In this document: one piece after another, positions 44,105 through 52,985 of the stretch
Layout: the number at the start of each line of letters is the position of its first letter
Numbering within the stretch: the first letter of the stretch is position 1
Source: JAEXNA01 sp037189585
GTDB lineage: Bacteria > Vulcanimicrobiota > Xenobia > Xenobiales > JADMJV01
Length of the DNA stretch: 64,000 nucleotides
Assembly (NCBI GenBank): GCA_037189585.1
Contig: JBBCJA010000010.1
Location: 62,001 to 126,000 of the forward strand
Direction of reading: 5' to 3'
Translations under genes and position numbers: made by a program
Notes under the pieces: model-generated
Databases searched by the model: none
Told to the model about the DNA's origin: nothing
What the model saw: the letters and a program-made list of their open reading frames with translations, nothing else

Positions 44105-45463
44105 GTGGAACCGAATGGCCTCGTGTACGGATTCTGGGCGTGCTCCACCGGGGTGATCCTGGCCGCGGCTCTACTTTCAGCCAATTCCCTGCGAAGTCGC
44201 GATCGCTACTTGGCCGAGGTGCTCACCCTTCTGGACACGGCCAAAGACGCCGAGCAGAGCGTGGAAACCAGGGCGGAAGCTGTCTGCATAGAGTGCCGCG
44301 AGCGCACCGGGGCCGGCGGAGTCGCCCTTTACACCTCCAGCGAGAACAGCATCAAAAAATTGCTCCAGGCCGGAGATAGCGCCGAGGTCACGGGCCCGGG
44401 CGTGGTTCGGGATCTTCTGATGCAAGCCATCAACTCCGGCAACGCCTCCGAAGCGATGCAGGGTGGTCGCTTTCTTCTCTCTTTGCCGGTTGCAAGCCAC
44501 GAGGGCTCGGCCCTCTTGCTTTTCTGGGAAGACGAGCAGCGTCCCGACGAACGCGGGAGAGGACTGCTCGAAGTCACCTGCCGCCTTCTCTCCCTTCTTC
44601 TACCGGGCCTGGAAAATCAAGGCGCGGCCCTCAAGCTCCAGGACCGCGTCAGAGAACTGGAAGCCAGCGCTCAAAGCGAAATGAAGAATCTCCAGGCCGA
44701 ACTCGGGGAAGAGCACCACCTCGCCTCGGTCGGCCGTTTGGCCGCGGGCGTGGCTCACGAGCTGAACACTCCCTTAGGCGCCGTGCTGACCATGGTGGGC
44801 TCGCTTCTTCGCAAAGAAGAGGACGCGAACAAACAAAAGCGCCTCACCATCGTCAAGGAGGCGGTGGAGAAGTGCAAAGACATCATCACCAAACTGATGG
44901 TGTACTCGCGCTCGCCGGTACAGACCGAGACCGGGCTGACCTTCAGTCGCTTCGTTCGTTCCGACACCGATCTCAACGCGGTGATCACCGGCATCGGAGA
45001 GATGATGGCCGAGGAGCTCAAGGCCGACGGGATCGAGTGGGTCGCCGAATTCGAGGAACTCCCGCCTTTTCGCGCCAACGGAAGCCAGTGGTCGCACGTT
45101 TTCACCAATCTGATAGCCAACGCCCGAGATGTTCTAAGAGATAACAAGACTCCCAATCCGAGAATCAGAGTCGCAACCGGCAGGCGGAACGGCAAAATAC
45201 TCGTCACTGTCGCCGATAACGGACCAGGAGTTCCGGAATCTCACCGCGCGAAAATCTTCGAACCCTTCTTCACCACTAAGGAAGTCGGTCGAGGGACCGG
45301 GCTGGGCCTAGCCATCTGTCGCGAAATTGTCCGCAAGCACAAGGGCGACCTTGCCGTCAAAGAAGCTCCCGGCGGCGGCGCGCTTTTCGAGATTCTCATA
45401 GATCCGGCCGCTGTCGAAGCCGAACCGGCCGCTCCTACCCTTCCTAAAGAGCAGTATCCATAA
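44105..45463 (+). CDS. Membrane-anchored sensor histidine kinase (NtrB-like)
   Basis: The 452-residue kinase has one N-terminal transmembrane helix (about 7-28), a GAF-like sensor region (35-170), a coiled linker, HisKA with His218 in VGRLAAGVAHELNTPLGAV, and HATPase_c (NLIANARDVL, VADNGPGVPES, FTTKEVGRGTGLGLAICREI). The AHELNTPL form is typical of NtrB-type kinases that partner NtrC-like or single-domain regulators. It is divergent from the REC/HD-GYP/SARP gene, whose receiver domain is a plausible partner. The start is GTG 44105, preceded by AAAGG six bases away. Confidence 0.92.
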   Translation: MEPNGLVYGFWACSTGVILAAALLSANSLRSRDRYLAEVLTLLDTAKDAEQSVETRAEAVCIECRERTGAGGVALYTSSENSIKKLLQAGDSAEVTGPGVVRDLLMQAINSGNASEAMQGGRFLLSLPVASHEGSALLLFWEDEQRPDERGRGLLEVTCRLLSLLLPGLENQGAALKLQDRVRELEASAQSEMKNLQAELGEEHHLASVGRLAAGVAHELNTPLGAVLTMVGSLLRKEEDANKQKRLTIVKEAVEKCKDIITKLMVYSRSPVQTETGLTFSRFVRSDTDLNAVITGIGEMMAEELKADGIEWVAEFEELPPFRANGSQWSHVFTNLIANARDVLRDNKTPNPRIRVATGRRNGKILVTVADNGPGVPESHRAKIFEPFFTTKEVGRGTGLGLAICREIVRKHKGDLAVKEAPGGGALFEILIDPAAVEAEPAAPTLPKEQYP

Positions 45464-45532
45464 ATCAGGTTCTGAACGAAGGTTCAAAACTTTGTTACGC
45501 GTTCCACCCGAACGACATCGTACACTGTTGAC

Positions 45533-46594
45533 ATGAACCTTGCCGTCTCCTCGCGCCCACGGACCCCCTGGATCCCCATGTATGCCGAGTCCCAGGTAGG
45601 CGACCCGAACCAAGCGTCCACCGCACCTTCAGACGACGTTCGACTGGGAGACACTCCCGCTTCTTTCTGGACAGATCTCAAAGCCAGTGGGCAGTTCGCG
45701 GTCAACGGGTACCTCTACAAAAGAGCCGGCAAGAAGGCTCAAGAGACGAACGCCATCCATCCTCCCTTGGCCCAGGCGCCCAAAGTCCAACTCAAAGACC
45801 CTCTGGTCATCGTTCCCGGCTGGACCACCCTTCCCGACAAATTCGACCATCTCGTCGGCCATCTCACCGTCGACGGAAACAACGGAGGGCGAGCGGTTTA
45901 TCTCAAGGACGGGAAAGCCTTCGGCGACAAAGACTGCACGGAGCCGACCGACATCAAAGCTTCCGACAAAGTCTTCGTCACCGTCTTCGAGACTTCCGTT
46001 GACTCTCCCGACGTGAGCGCTCCCCAGTTGGAGAAAGCCGTGGCCGCGGTCAAGTCGAGCGGAATGGAGAAAGTCGACGTCCTGGGCTACTCCATGGGTG
46101 GACTCTCGGTCCGTAAAATGCTCGACGGCGGAGAGGTTACCGTGGATCAGGTGGCACTCCTGGGAACAGCGAACAACGGCACACGATTCGGGACGCTGGC
46201 CAAATACATCGTGGAACGCGACATCAAATGGGCCATGTCCCTGGGCGGCATCAACGCGGCCCACATATCCGCCATGGACTGGCTGCGCACACTCGACGCG
46301 AAAAAGCCCGAGAGCAATCCCAAACTTCACGAACTCAACCAGAACTTTGGTCGCCAATTATCCCAGGCGAGCGAGTTCCTCTCCATTGGCTCAAAAGACA
46401 TCCCCTCCGCGGGCGAGAGCCTCTTCGGTCGAGTCGGTGGCGACGGCCTGGTGCCCGCTACCAGCATCTCCCTCCCCGGTCTACCTACGAAGATACTAGA
46501 AGGAAAAGGGAACAAACATCACGGAAACCTGCCTCACGATTCCGATGTTTTCGAGACCTTGACCGAGTACTTCGACTGGACCAGAGTCTCCTAA
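45533..46594 (+). CDS. Alpha/beta-hydrolase, lipase/PGAP1-like
   Basis: The 353-residue protein has the oxyanion segment LVIVPGWTTLPDKF, nucleophile Ser187 in DVLGYSMGGLSVRK, VALLGTANNGTRFG, GGDGLVPATS (candidate Asp) and a His-containing KHHGNLPHDSDVF near residue 335. These fit the lipase class 2/PGAP1-like group. There is no standard signal peptide; the first 45 residues look disordered. Substrate is unknown, probably a lipid ester. No Shine-Dalgarno precedes ATG 45533, but TACACT at 45521-45526 lies six bases upstream, so the message could be leaderless. Confidence 0.8.
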   Translation: MNLAVSSRPRTPWIPMYAESQVGDPNQASTAPSDDVRLGDTPASFWTDLKASGQFAVNGYLYKRAGKKAQETNAIHPPLAQAPKVQLKDPLVIVPGWTTLPDKFDHLVGHLTVDGNNGGRAVYLKDGKAFGDKDCTEPTDIKASDKVFVTVFETSVDSPDVSAPQLEKAVAAVKSSGMEKVDVLGYSMGGLSVRKMLDGGEVTVDQVALLGTANNGTRFGTLAKYIVERDIKWAMSLGGINAAHISAMDWLRTLDAKKPESNPKLHELNQNFGRQLSQASEFLSIGSKDIPSAGESLFGRVGGDGLVPATSISLPGLPTKILEGKGNKHHGNLPHDSDVFETLTEYFDWTRVS

Positions 46595-46627
46595 CATCAC
46601 GTATCAGACCAACAATTGGAGGATAAT

Positions 46628-47464
46628 ATGAGAAATCATATCTTAGCCTTGCTCCTGGCCTTGATGGCTGTCGGCCTGACCGGCTGCGGGGATAGCAACG
46701 ACTACAATCAAGTCTCGGGGCAACAGGGTAACCCTATCGCCCCCGGACCCAGTCCCACCCCCACCCCGAGCGGAGACGCTTTCATTCGAGTGGCCCAACT
46801 AGCGGATACCCAAACCGACGTGGACGTCCTGCTCAATGGTGTGCAGGTCCTAACCGCGGCTGAACAGACCGACGCCACCGCCTACCGCCAGGTTACCCCC
46901 GGGGCGAACCGCATTCAAGTCCGCGCGACCGGAACCACCACCGACCTGCTGGACGTCACCCAGACCGTGGCCGCCAACAGCCACAACACCTTCGTCGTCA
47001 TCGGCACCAACACCAATCCTCAGGTTCCGACCCAACGGATCAGCGGTCTTCGTCTCCTTGCCCTGGTTGACAGCATCACACCGCTCAGGGCGGGAATCAG
47101 CGTTCGTTTCGCCAACATCGTGCCTTTTGAGGAAACCGAGGATGCAACTCTGACCACTCCGGAGGGCGAAGTTCTGGCTGGTCCCGTAAGCTATGGCCAA
47201 GCGACCACCTATCGCGACTTCACTTCAGCCCTGGATTTTGACTTCGTCCAGGTCCGATTTGGAGAAGAGTACATCAACTACGAAACCGAAGAGGGTACCA
47301 ATCAAAACATCTTTGACACCCTGGCCGCCGCCCTCAACAACCAGCCCGGTAATCTCACCGTTTTCTTCGGATACGATGATGACTTCAACCTACCTGGATT
47401 CGTCCTCATCGACCGTGGTACCAACAGCTCCGAGGTCTATGTCTTCGAACAACAACGACGCTAG
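46628..47464 (+). CDS. DUF4397-domain lipoprotein
   Basis: The 278-residue protein starts at ATG 46628 behind a GGAGG and has a lipoprotein signal (LALLLALMAVGLTGCGDSN). A Pro-rich spacer leads to beta-rich DUF4397 modules: FIRVAQLADTQTDVDVLLNG, YRQVTPGANRIQVRATGTT and SVRFANIVPFEETEDATLTT. DUF4397 proteins are surface or periplasmic proteins of unknown role. The gene follows the lipase after 33 bases and ends in a strong terminator, so the two may form one unit. Confidence 0.88.
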   Translation: MRNHILALLLALMAVGLTGCGDSNDYNQVSGQQGNPIAPGPSPTPTPSGDAFIRVAQLADTQTDVDVLLNGVQVLTAAEQTDATAYRQVTPGANRIQVRATGTTTDLLDVTQTVAANSHNTFVVIGTNTNPQVPTQRISGLRLLALVDSITPLRAGISVRFANIVPFEETEDATLTTPEGEVLAGPVSYGQATTYRDFTSALDFDFVQVRFGEEYINYETEEGTNQNIFDTLAAALNNQPGNLTVFFGYDDDFNLPGFVLIDRGTNSSEVYVFEQQRR

Positions 47465-47480
47465 TCGTCGATGACTGAAG

Positions 47481-47513
47481 AAAAGAGAGGCGGTTCTCCG
47501 CCTCTCTTTTTTC
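47481..47513 (+). terminator. Intrinsic terminator after the DUF4397 gene
   Basis: A perfect stem, GAGAGGCGG (47485-47493) with CCGCCTCTC (47498-47506), has a four-base loop TTCT and is followed by six T residues. It ends transcription 17 bases after the stop. Confidence 0.93.
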
Positions 47514-47570
47514 TTCAAACGGCAAGCTCCTTGAAGGACGTCTCTCGCCTGTGCCAAACTCGCTCTTACA

Positions 47571-47816
47571 ATGGCCGAAAAAGACACAACAGAGCCACCA
47601 AGCAACCCTGAAGGCAAAAGCGAATGGCTGCAACTCTCGGAGAAATTCGAACGCTGGGGCCGAGCCGGGATCGCCATATCCATCGGCCTTTCAGCCGCGG
47701 GGCTGTTCTGCCGCCTAGCCGACCAGGGTAAAGTCAACGTTCCGGTCCTAACCGGTCTGGTGCTCAATCGTGGGAACACGCCCGTGCCTTCTCCAGAGCC
47801 GTCCAAAGACAATTAG
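47571..47816 (+). CDS. Small hypothetical protein with one possible membrane helix
   Basis: The 81 residues contain a charged N-terminus, an amphipathic stretch (WLQLSEKFERWGRAG), a short hydrophobic segment (IAISIGLSAAGLFCRLA, about 34-50) and a polar Pro/Ser tail. No family is recognised. There is no clear Shine-Dalgarno, but the frame sits in a gap after a terminator and ends four bases into the convergent ABC gene. It may be real; the amino-acid composition is protein-like. Confidence 0.5.
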   Translation: MAEKDTTEPPSNPEGKSEWLQLSEKFERWGRAGIAISIGLSAAGLFCRLADQGKVNVPVLTGLVLNRGNTPVPSPEPSKDN

Positions 47817-49435
47817 CTGCTTCGCGACTCGTGACGCAGTAGGCAGACAGCCTGTTCCATGGACCCCGCTAGCTGAACACGGCCGGCGTTGACGAAAAAG
47901 ATGGCGTCAGCATTTTCGATGGTGTTGAGGCGGTGAGCTATCACGACTCGAGTCGTCGTCGAGGGGAGTCGAGCCAGAATCTCGGAGAGAATCCCCTCGG
48001 TGACGGTATCGATGTTGGCCGTGGCCTCATCTAAAATCAGAAGGTCAGGGTTGCGCGACACCGCCCGCAAAAAGGCGACGACCTGCCGCTGTCCGAGCGA
48101 GAGCCCCTCGATGGGAGTCGCCAGGCCTTCCGGAAACAGGCCCTCCAGCTCCATCAAGGACTCCACGTTGTCGCCCACAGTCTCTCCGAAGAGATAAGGC
48201 TCTTGCAAGATAAACCCGATCTTATCGCTCCTCTCTTGCCCCGAATAGCTCCGGAGATCTCGCCCATCCAGGAAAATGGCTCCAGTGACAGGATCGTAGA
48301 GCCGGGCCATCAAGGAGGCCGTGGTCGTCTTCCCTCCGCCCGTCGGCCCCACGAAGGCGTACGTTTTTCCCACCTCAAGGCAGAAATCGACATCGCTGAG
48401 AACGCTCTGACCCGGGCGATATCCGAACCCAACGTCGCGAAACTCCAGCCGCCCCTTCGGGACCTCGCTGGTAACGCTGTCTCGATCTAGCACCGGAAGG
48501 CTGGAGCTGTCCTCCAGCACCTCCGCGATTCGTTCATAGGCCGCTCCGGCGGCCTGAAAGCTGGCCCAAAGCGCGGCCAACTGGCGCATCGGGTCGTAGA
48601 ACCGATTGACGTAGACGAAGTACCCGATCAAGAGTCCCAAGGAGAACTGGCCTCGCGAAACCATCGATAGACCAAGACCCAGCACCACCAACTGGCCGAG
48701 CTGAGAACAGAAGGTGTAAATCGGAGCCAGAATGCCGTTGGCCACGCCGGCCTTCATCGCTTGCTCGGTATTGGTGGCGTTGATCTCGGAAAAGCTCTGA
48801 CGGAAAAAATCTCGGCGCTCGAAGGCCACGATCACTTTGAAATTGGCCAGGCTTTCGTTGACTTCCGACGACAGTTCACCGGTGGTTTTAAGGCTCACGG
48901 CGTTACGCCGCTTGATCCACGGGCTCAGGAGCCTGGTCAGAATCAGCATCACCACGGCCGGAGCGAGCGTTGCCATTCCCAATTTGGGATTGAGACCAAG
49001 CAAGAAGACGGCGGCCCCTAGCATGGTCGCGAAGCTTCCCACGAACTGCATGAGAGACTGGGAAAAAAACTGATTGACTTTGTCGGTATCGTTGTTGATG
49101 CGTGAAATCAGGTCTCCGGTCTGATGGCGGTCAAAAAAGGCGACGGGAAGCTGAGACAACTTCTCAAAAACCTGACCTCGCAAGCGAAACAGAACCCGCT
49201 GCCCCACCGAGCCCATCCTCAAGGTCTGGAAGTTCTGAGTCACCAGGGCCACCAGATACATCAATAAGAGAAGTGCCCCATGTTCGAGCACTCCCCGATA
49301 GTCTCCACGAGTCAAAGGTCCGTCGATGGCGTGGGCGATGACCGCCGGTGCTCCCAAATTCAGAGCCGAGGTCAACAGAATCGCGCCGCCCGCCCAGATC
49401 AAAGTGCGCCGTTCGGGGGCTAGCAGCTCATTCAT
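47813..49435 (-). CDS. ABC exporter half-transporter, subunit B (consensus Walker B)
   Basis: The 540-residue protein has six transmembrane helices (about 15-300, with FDRHQTGDLISRINNDTDKV of the exporter family) and a nucleotide-binding domain: Walker A FVGPTGGGKTTTASL, signature LSLGQRQVV in place of LSGGQ, Walker B LLILDEATANID and switch His in VVIAHRLNTIENAD. The signature departs from consensus while the catalytic Glu is intact. The partner gene overlaps its start by eight bases and has the complementary defect, so the pair is a heterodimeric exporter. Substrate is unknown. Confidence 0.93.
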   Translation of the reverse strand: MNELLAPERRTLIWAGGAILLTSALNLGAPAVIAHAIDGPLTRGDYRGVLEHGALLLLMYLVALVTQNFQTLRMGSVGQRVLFRLRGQVFEKLSQLPVAFFDRHQTGDLISRINNDTDKVNQFFSQSLMQFVGSFATMLGAAVFLLGLNPKLGMATLAPAVVMLILTRLLSPWIKRRNAVSLKTTGELSSEVNESLANFKVIVAFERRDFFRQSFSEINATNTEQAMKAGVANGILAPIYTFCSQLGQLVVLGLGLSMVSRGQFSLGLLIGYFVYVNRFYDPMRQLAALWASFQAAGAAYERIAEVLEDSSSLPVLDRDSVTSEVPKGRLEFRDVGFGYRPGQSVLSDVDFCLEVGKTYAFVGPTGGGKTTTASLMARLYDPVTGAIFLDGRDLRSYSGQERSDKIGFILQEPYLFGETVGDNVESLMELEGLFPEGLATPIEGLSLGQRQVVAFLRAVSRNPDLLILDEATANIDTVTEGILSEILARLPSTTTRVVIAHRLNTIENADAIFFVNAGRVQLAGSMEQAVCLLRHESRSS

Positions 49436-51110
49436 ACTGATGAGTACTCTTCTGAGAATCGTAAATCTGAGCGTACTCCGGCGAGGTCGACAGCAGCTCC
49501 TGATGTGTGCCCTGAGCCAGGATTCGACCTTCCATCATCAAGGCGATCTGATCGAAGTCGAGGATGGTCGCGATCCTTTGGGTCACCGCGAGAATCGTCA
49601 TCTCGGGATAGTTGGTGACCAGGTTCTTTCGAACACGAGCTTCCGTTGTGGGATCGAGCCGTGCCGTGAAGTCATCGAGCAGTAGCACCTTCGGCTCCAT
49701 CAAAAGGGCACGGGCCAGGGTCACTCGCTGCTTTTGACCTCCCGAGAGTGTGGTTCCCCGTTCGGAAACCAGAGTGTCGAGACCATCGGGGAGCTTCTTC
49801 ACAAAGTCCGCCAGCTCCGCTGTTTCCATAGCCTTCTCCCAAGCCTCGGTGTCAGCTCGGGGGGAGAAGGCGATATTCTCGCCAAGCGTACCGCGAAACA
49901 GCGCCGACTCCTGAAACACCGTGGCAATCTGGCGAGCCACCTGAGAAGGCTTGTATCGCTCGTCGTACCTAACGGTACCGGAGGAGGGAGGCAGGAGGCC
50001 GCTCATCACCATCAAGAGTTGAGATTTTCCCGCCGCCGTAGGTCCGACCACGGCGTTGCGGCTGCCCGGTTTGAGCTCGAGAGTGATCCCCTTGAGCACC
50101 TCTTTCTCCCCGTAGGAGAAGTGGACATCACAAACTTCGACCCGTCCCTCGATCGGTTCCGAGACTAGTTGGACAGGCTCCGGCTCGGGACTATCGAGAA
50201 CTTCCCTCACACGGCCGTAGGAGGTCTGAGCCTGGGCTATCAGATTACTCATGAAACCGACAACGAAGATGGGGAAAATTAAAAGCGCGAGATAGCTGTT
50301 GAAGGCGGCCAGGTCTCCTAAGGTCATAAAACCGTCCAGTACGTATCGTCCACCCAGAAGCAAGATGATCAGACTTCCCGCATTGGACAAGAACACCACC
50401 ACCGGAATCATGAGAGAGAAATTTTTCACGATGGTCAGTCGGACGTCACGGGCATTCCGATTGGCCACCGAGAACTTCGCGTTCTCTTGCTCTTGAGAGT
50501 TGAGCACACGAACCAGGGCCGCGCCCACGATACTCTTCTCGATCACTTTGTTGAGGCCATCGAGGGCCGCAGTGGCCTGCTTGAAAAGAGGCCTCACCCG
50601 GCGAAGGACCAGAGCGAAGGTGACCGCGATCAGAGGAACGATGGTCAGTACGGCGAGGCCCAACTTCCAATTCAGCCGAACCAACAGGATACTGGCCCCC
50701 ACCAGCACGACAGCTGAGGAGAGCAGCCCCGAAATCACCTGAGAGACAAAGAGCTTGACGTTATCGATGTCGGAGGTGAAGTTGGTCAGAAGACGCGCCG
50801 GGTCGCGCTCTAGGATGAAGGTGTAGCTTTGGCGAGAGACCTTCTCGGAGAGCTCACCACGCAGGTCGCGCGCCACCTTCTCGCTGGTATAGGCCTGGAC
50901 CAGGTTTTGCAGAGAGGAGAGAAGCCCCACCACCATCGTGGTGGTCAGAAACTCAGCCAGCAAAAAGTCGGGAAGACCCTCATGGGAGGTGAAGAGATTG
51001 ATCCCCTGCCCGATCAAGCTAGGCAGGATAAGGCTAGCCGCGTTAGAGACTAGCCCCAAGACCAGCAACGCCAGAATCCACCCGCGATATGGCCGAAGCA
51101 ACGCCAACAT
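49428..51110 (-). CDS. ABC exporter half-transporter, subunit A (degenerate catalytic Glu)
   Basis: With ATG 51110 the protein has 560 residues: six transmembrane helices, the coupling region FILERDPARLLTNFTSDIDN, then Walker A VVGPTAAGKSQLLMV, signature TTLSGGQKQRVTLARALL, Walker B VLLLDDFTARLD and TQRIATILDFDQ in place of the H-loop. The catalytic Glu is Asp and the switch His is Gln, as in the degenerate half of BmrC/BmrD-type exporters. A TTG at 51131 is another start; the open frame continues to 51212 but runs into the divergent gene. Confidence 0.92.
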   Translation of the reverse strand: MLALLRPYRGWILALLVLGLVSNAASLILPSLIGQGINLFTSHEGLPDFLLAEFLTTTMVVGLLSSLQNLVQAYTSEKVARDLRGELSEKVSRQSYTFILERDPARLLTNFTSDIDNVKLFVSQVISGLLSSAVVLVGASILLVRLNWKLGLAVLTIVPLIAVTFALVLRRVRPLFKQATAALDGLNKVIEKSIVGAALVRVLNSQEQENAKFSVANRNARDVRLTIVKNFSLMIPVVVFLSNAGSLIILLLGGRYVLDGFMTLGDLAAFNSYLALLIFPIFVVGFMSNLIAQAQTSYGRVREVLDSPEPEPVQLVSEPIEGRVEVCDVHFSYGEKEVLKGITLELKPGSRNAVVGPTAAGKSQLLMVMSGLLPPSSGTVRYDERYKPSQVARQIATVFQESALFRGTLGENIAFSPRADTEAWEKAMETAELADFVKKLPDGLDTLVSERGTTLSGGQKQRVTLARALLMEPKVLLLDDFTARLDPTTEARVRKNLVTNYPEMTILAVTQRIATILDFDQIALMMEGRILAQGTHQELLSTSPEYAQIYDSQKSTHQYE

Positions 51111-51197
51111 TGGAGAGTAACCATAGTGCAAACCGGTGTCCCTGGCTAGAGTTTTGAGCTTCAGAGGAGCCCAACAAAGAGAGGGGAAGGGCGAGAA

Positions 51198-51860
51198 ATG
51201 AAAATCCTCCATATCCTTTTAGCGACACTTTTTTTGTCTGCCATGGCCTCAGCCGAAGTCTACCGACTGACCCCCGCCCAGGCCGAGCATGCCCAGAGCG
51301 TATTAGACCGCGTCGAGAGCGGCGATACGGTCATCTTCGAGCGCGGCACCTACCGTACTCGAAGCGCGCTACTTCTGCGGGAGAAATCCGGAGTGGAGCT
51401 TCGCGGCTCCGGCCGGGTTGAGATCGTTTTGGACAATCTCGACGAGGCCGTCATTGAAGTTCGTGACTGCCAAAACATCCGCATCAACGGCCTTCGCGCG
51501 CGCCACCAGAAACCGAATCGAGAGTACAGCTGTGAGGGTGCGGTCATCGCGGTCCGCGATTCTCAACAGATCGGTATCTCGCGCTGCGAGCTCAACGGCT
51601 GTGGCGCCGCCGGAGTTTACGCCTCTAGGGTCAAAGACTTGATCGTCTTCGACAACAGAATCTTCAACAACACTTTCGCCGGTGTCTGGGTCAGCGACAC
51701 CACCGGACATGTCTACAAAAATCATCTTTACGACAATGCCGCGGACTTCATCACCTACGGGAACTGCGACGTCGTCTTGAGCGGTAACAAAGTCGAGAAA
51801 AACGACGGCAACAGTTTCCTGCGAAGCGAATTCTTCGACCAAGTCGTCCGCGGTCGTTAG
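51198..51860 (+). CDS. Secreted right-handed beta-helix protein
   Basis: The 220-residue protein has a signal peptide (MKILHILLATLFLSAMASA, cleaved near residue 19) and parallel beta-helix coils rich in Asn and Gly: VEIVLDNLDEAVIEVRDCQN, AVIAVRDSQQIGISRCELNG, LIVFDNRIFNNTFAGVWVSD, GHVYKNHLYDNA. It resembles the NosD/pectate-lyase-like Beta_helix family, which binds or cleaves polysaccharides; no lyase active site is evident. A purine-rich GGGGAAGGGCGAG precedes ATG 51198. It is divergent from the ABC exporter, and the RluA-like gene follows after six bases. Confidence 0.85.
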   Translation: MKILHILLATLFLSAMASAEVYRLTPAQAEHAQSVLDRVESGDTVIFERGTYRTRSALLLREKSGVELRGSGRVEIVLDNLDEAVIEVRDCQNIRINGLRARHQKPNREYSCEGAVIAVRDSQQIGISRCELNGCGAAGVYASRVKDLIVFDNRIFNNTFAGVWVSDTTGHVYKNHLYDNAADFITYGNCDVVLSGNKVEKNDGNSFLRSEFFDQVVRGR

Positions 51861-51866
51861 TCGACC

Positions 51867-52556
51867 ATGAATCCACCCAAAATCCTAGACAGCTCCGAAG
51901 ACTGGGTGGTCGTCGACAAGCCGTCCGGGATGGTCGTTCACCGGGGGCGCGGAGCCAACGACCGATACAGTCTGGTGGCTGTCATGCGACAAGAGTTGGG
52001 TCCGGAGGTCTATCCGGTCAACCGTTTGGACCGGCAGACCTCCGGCGTCATTATCATGGCTCGCTCTAAGGAAGCGGCTCGTGAGCTATCCTCGGCTTTC
52101 GCCGAACGCCAGGTGGAAAAAGTCTACGAGGCGGTGGTTCGGGGCTGGCCTCCCCTGGCGCCTGGTGAGCTCTTCGAGATCGATCGAGAGCTTTCCGAGC
52201 GCCCCGCCTTGACTCGAGTGGAGGTCCTGGCCAAGACCGAGCTCGACGTATCGCTGGGGCGTTATCCCCAAACAAGACTGGCCCGCGTCCGCCTCTATCC
52301 CAAGACGGGGGTCACCCACCAGTTGCGCCGCCATCTTAAAGGCTGGGGCTACCCCATTATCAACGACAGCCGCCACGGCGACACTCAACTCAATCCCAAG
52401 TTTCTCCAAACCTACGGCATCAAGCGCCTGCTCCTCCACTCCCGCCGGCTGACCTTCCCCTTCGCCGGAGAACGCCACACGGCCGAATCGGGTTGGAACG
52501 GCCGGGTCTTAGGACTGCTGGAGTTTCTGGGACTCAAAGTGAAAACCACCGAATGA
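51867..52556 (+). CDS. RluA-family pseudouridine synthase
   Basis: The 229-residue enzyme has no S4 domain and carries the catalytic motif VNRLDRQTSGVIIMARSKE (Asp), VEKVYEAVVRGWPP, TGVTHQLRRHLKGWGYPIIND and LLLHSRRLTFPF. Members modify uridines in rRNA or tRNA; the short S4-less form resembles RluA/TruC types, but the target cannot be assigned. Confidence 0.9.
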   Translation: MNPPKILDSSEDWVVVDKPSGMVVHRGRGANDRYSLVAVMRQELGPEVYPVNRLDRQTSGVIIMARSKEAARELSSAFAERQVEKVYEAVVRGWPPLAPGELFEIDRELSERPALTRVEVLAKTELDVSLGRYPQTRLARVRLYPKTGVTHQLRRHLKGWGYPIINDSRHGDTQLNPKFLQTYGIKRLLLHSRRLTFPFAGERHTAESGWNGRVLGLLEFLGLKVKTTE

Positions 52557-52596
52557 CGGGCCAGGAAGTCGTTTGGGAGATACGAAAGGGGCCGGC

Positions 52597-52980
52597 ATGT
52601 CCAAGACTATGTGTACCCGACAAAGCGATTGTGGCTGCCAAAACCTCAATGACTACGAGGTGAAGAAACGAAAAATCATGGGTTACGGCTCCTTGATCGT
52701 CGCCTTCGCCCTGGTGGGACTTAGTAAGATTCAAGAGCAACCCGGGTGGGTCGCGGCCATGCCGACGATCCCTTTCTTTTTCGGCTATCTCAACCTGGGT
52801 CAAGCCAAAAGCCGAACCTGTGTATTGTTGGCCTTCGCCGAAAAAGACAAAAGCGGAGGCGAGACATTACCCGTCTCGGACAGAGCCACCAGTCGAAGAC
52901 TTAAAAAACGCTCTGCGAAAATAATCCTGGGCTCGGTGGCTCTAGCCGTTCTCACCGCCGCCCTCTGTTGGAAGGTCTAA
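52597..52980 (+). CDS. Small membrane protein with Cys-rich N-terminus
   Basis: The 127 residues start at ATG 52597 (AAGGGG upstream). A short Cys-rich stretch (TMCTRQSDCGCQNLNDYE) is followed by two hydrophobic segments (YGSLIVAFALVGLSKI, VAAMPTIPFFFGYLNLG), a basic loop and a C-terminal helix (IILGSVALAVLTAALCW). I do not recognise a family. It lies between an RluA-like gene and a cyclophilin lipoprotein on the same strand. Confidence 0.7.
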   Translation: MSKTMCTRQSDCGCQNLNDYEVKKRKIMGYGSLIVAFALVGLSKIQEQPGWVAAMPTIPFFFGYLNLGQAKSRTCVLLAFAEKDKSGGETLPVSDRATSRRLKKRSAKIILGSVALAVLTAALCWKV

Positions 52981-52985
52981 ATGTT

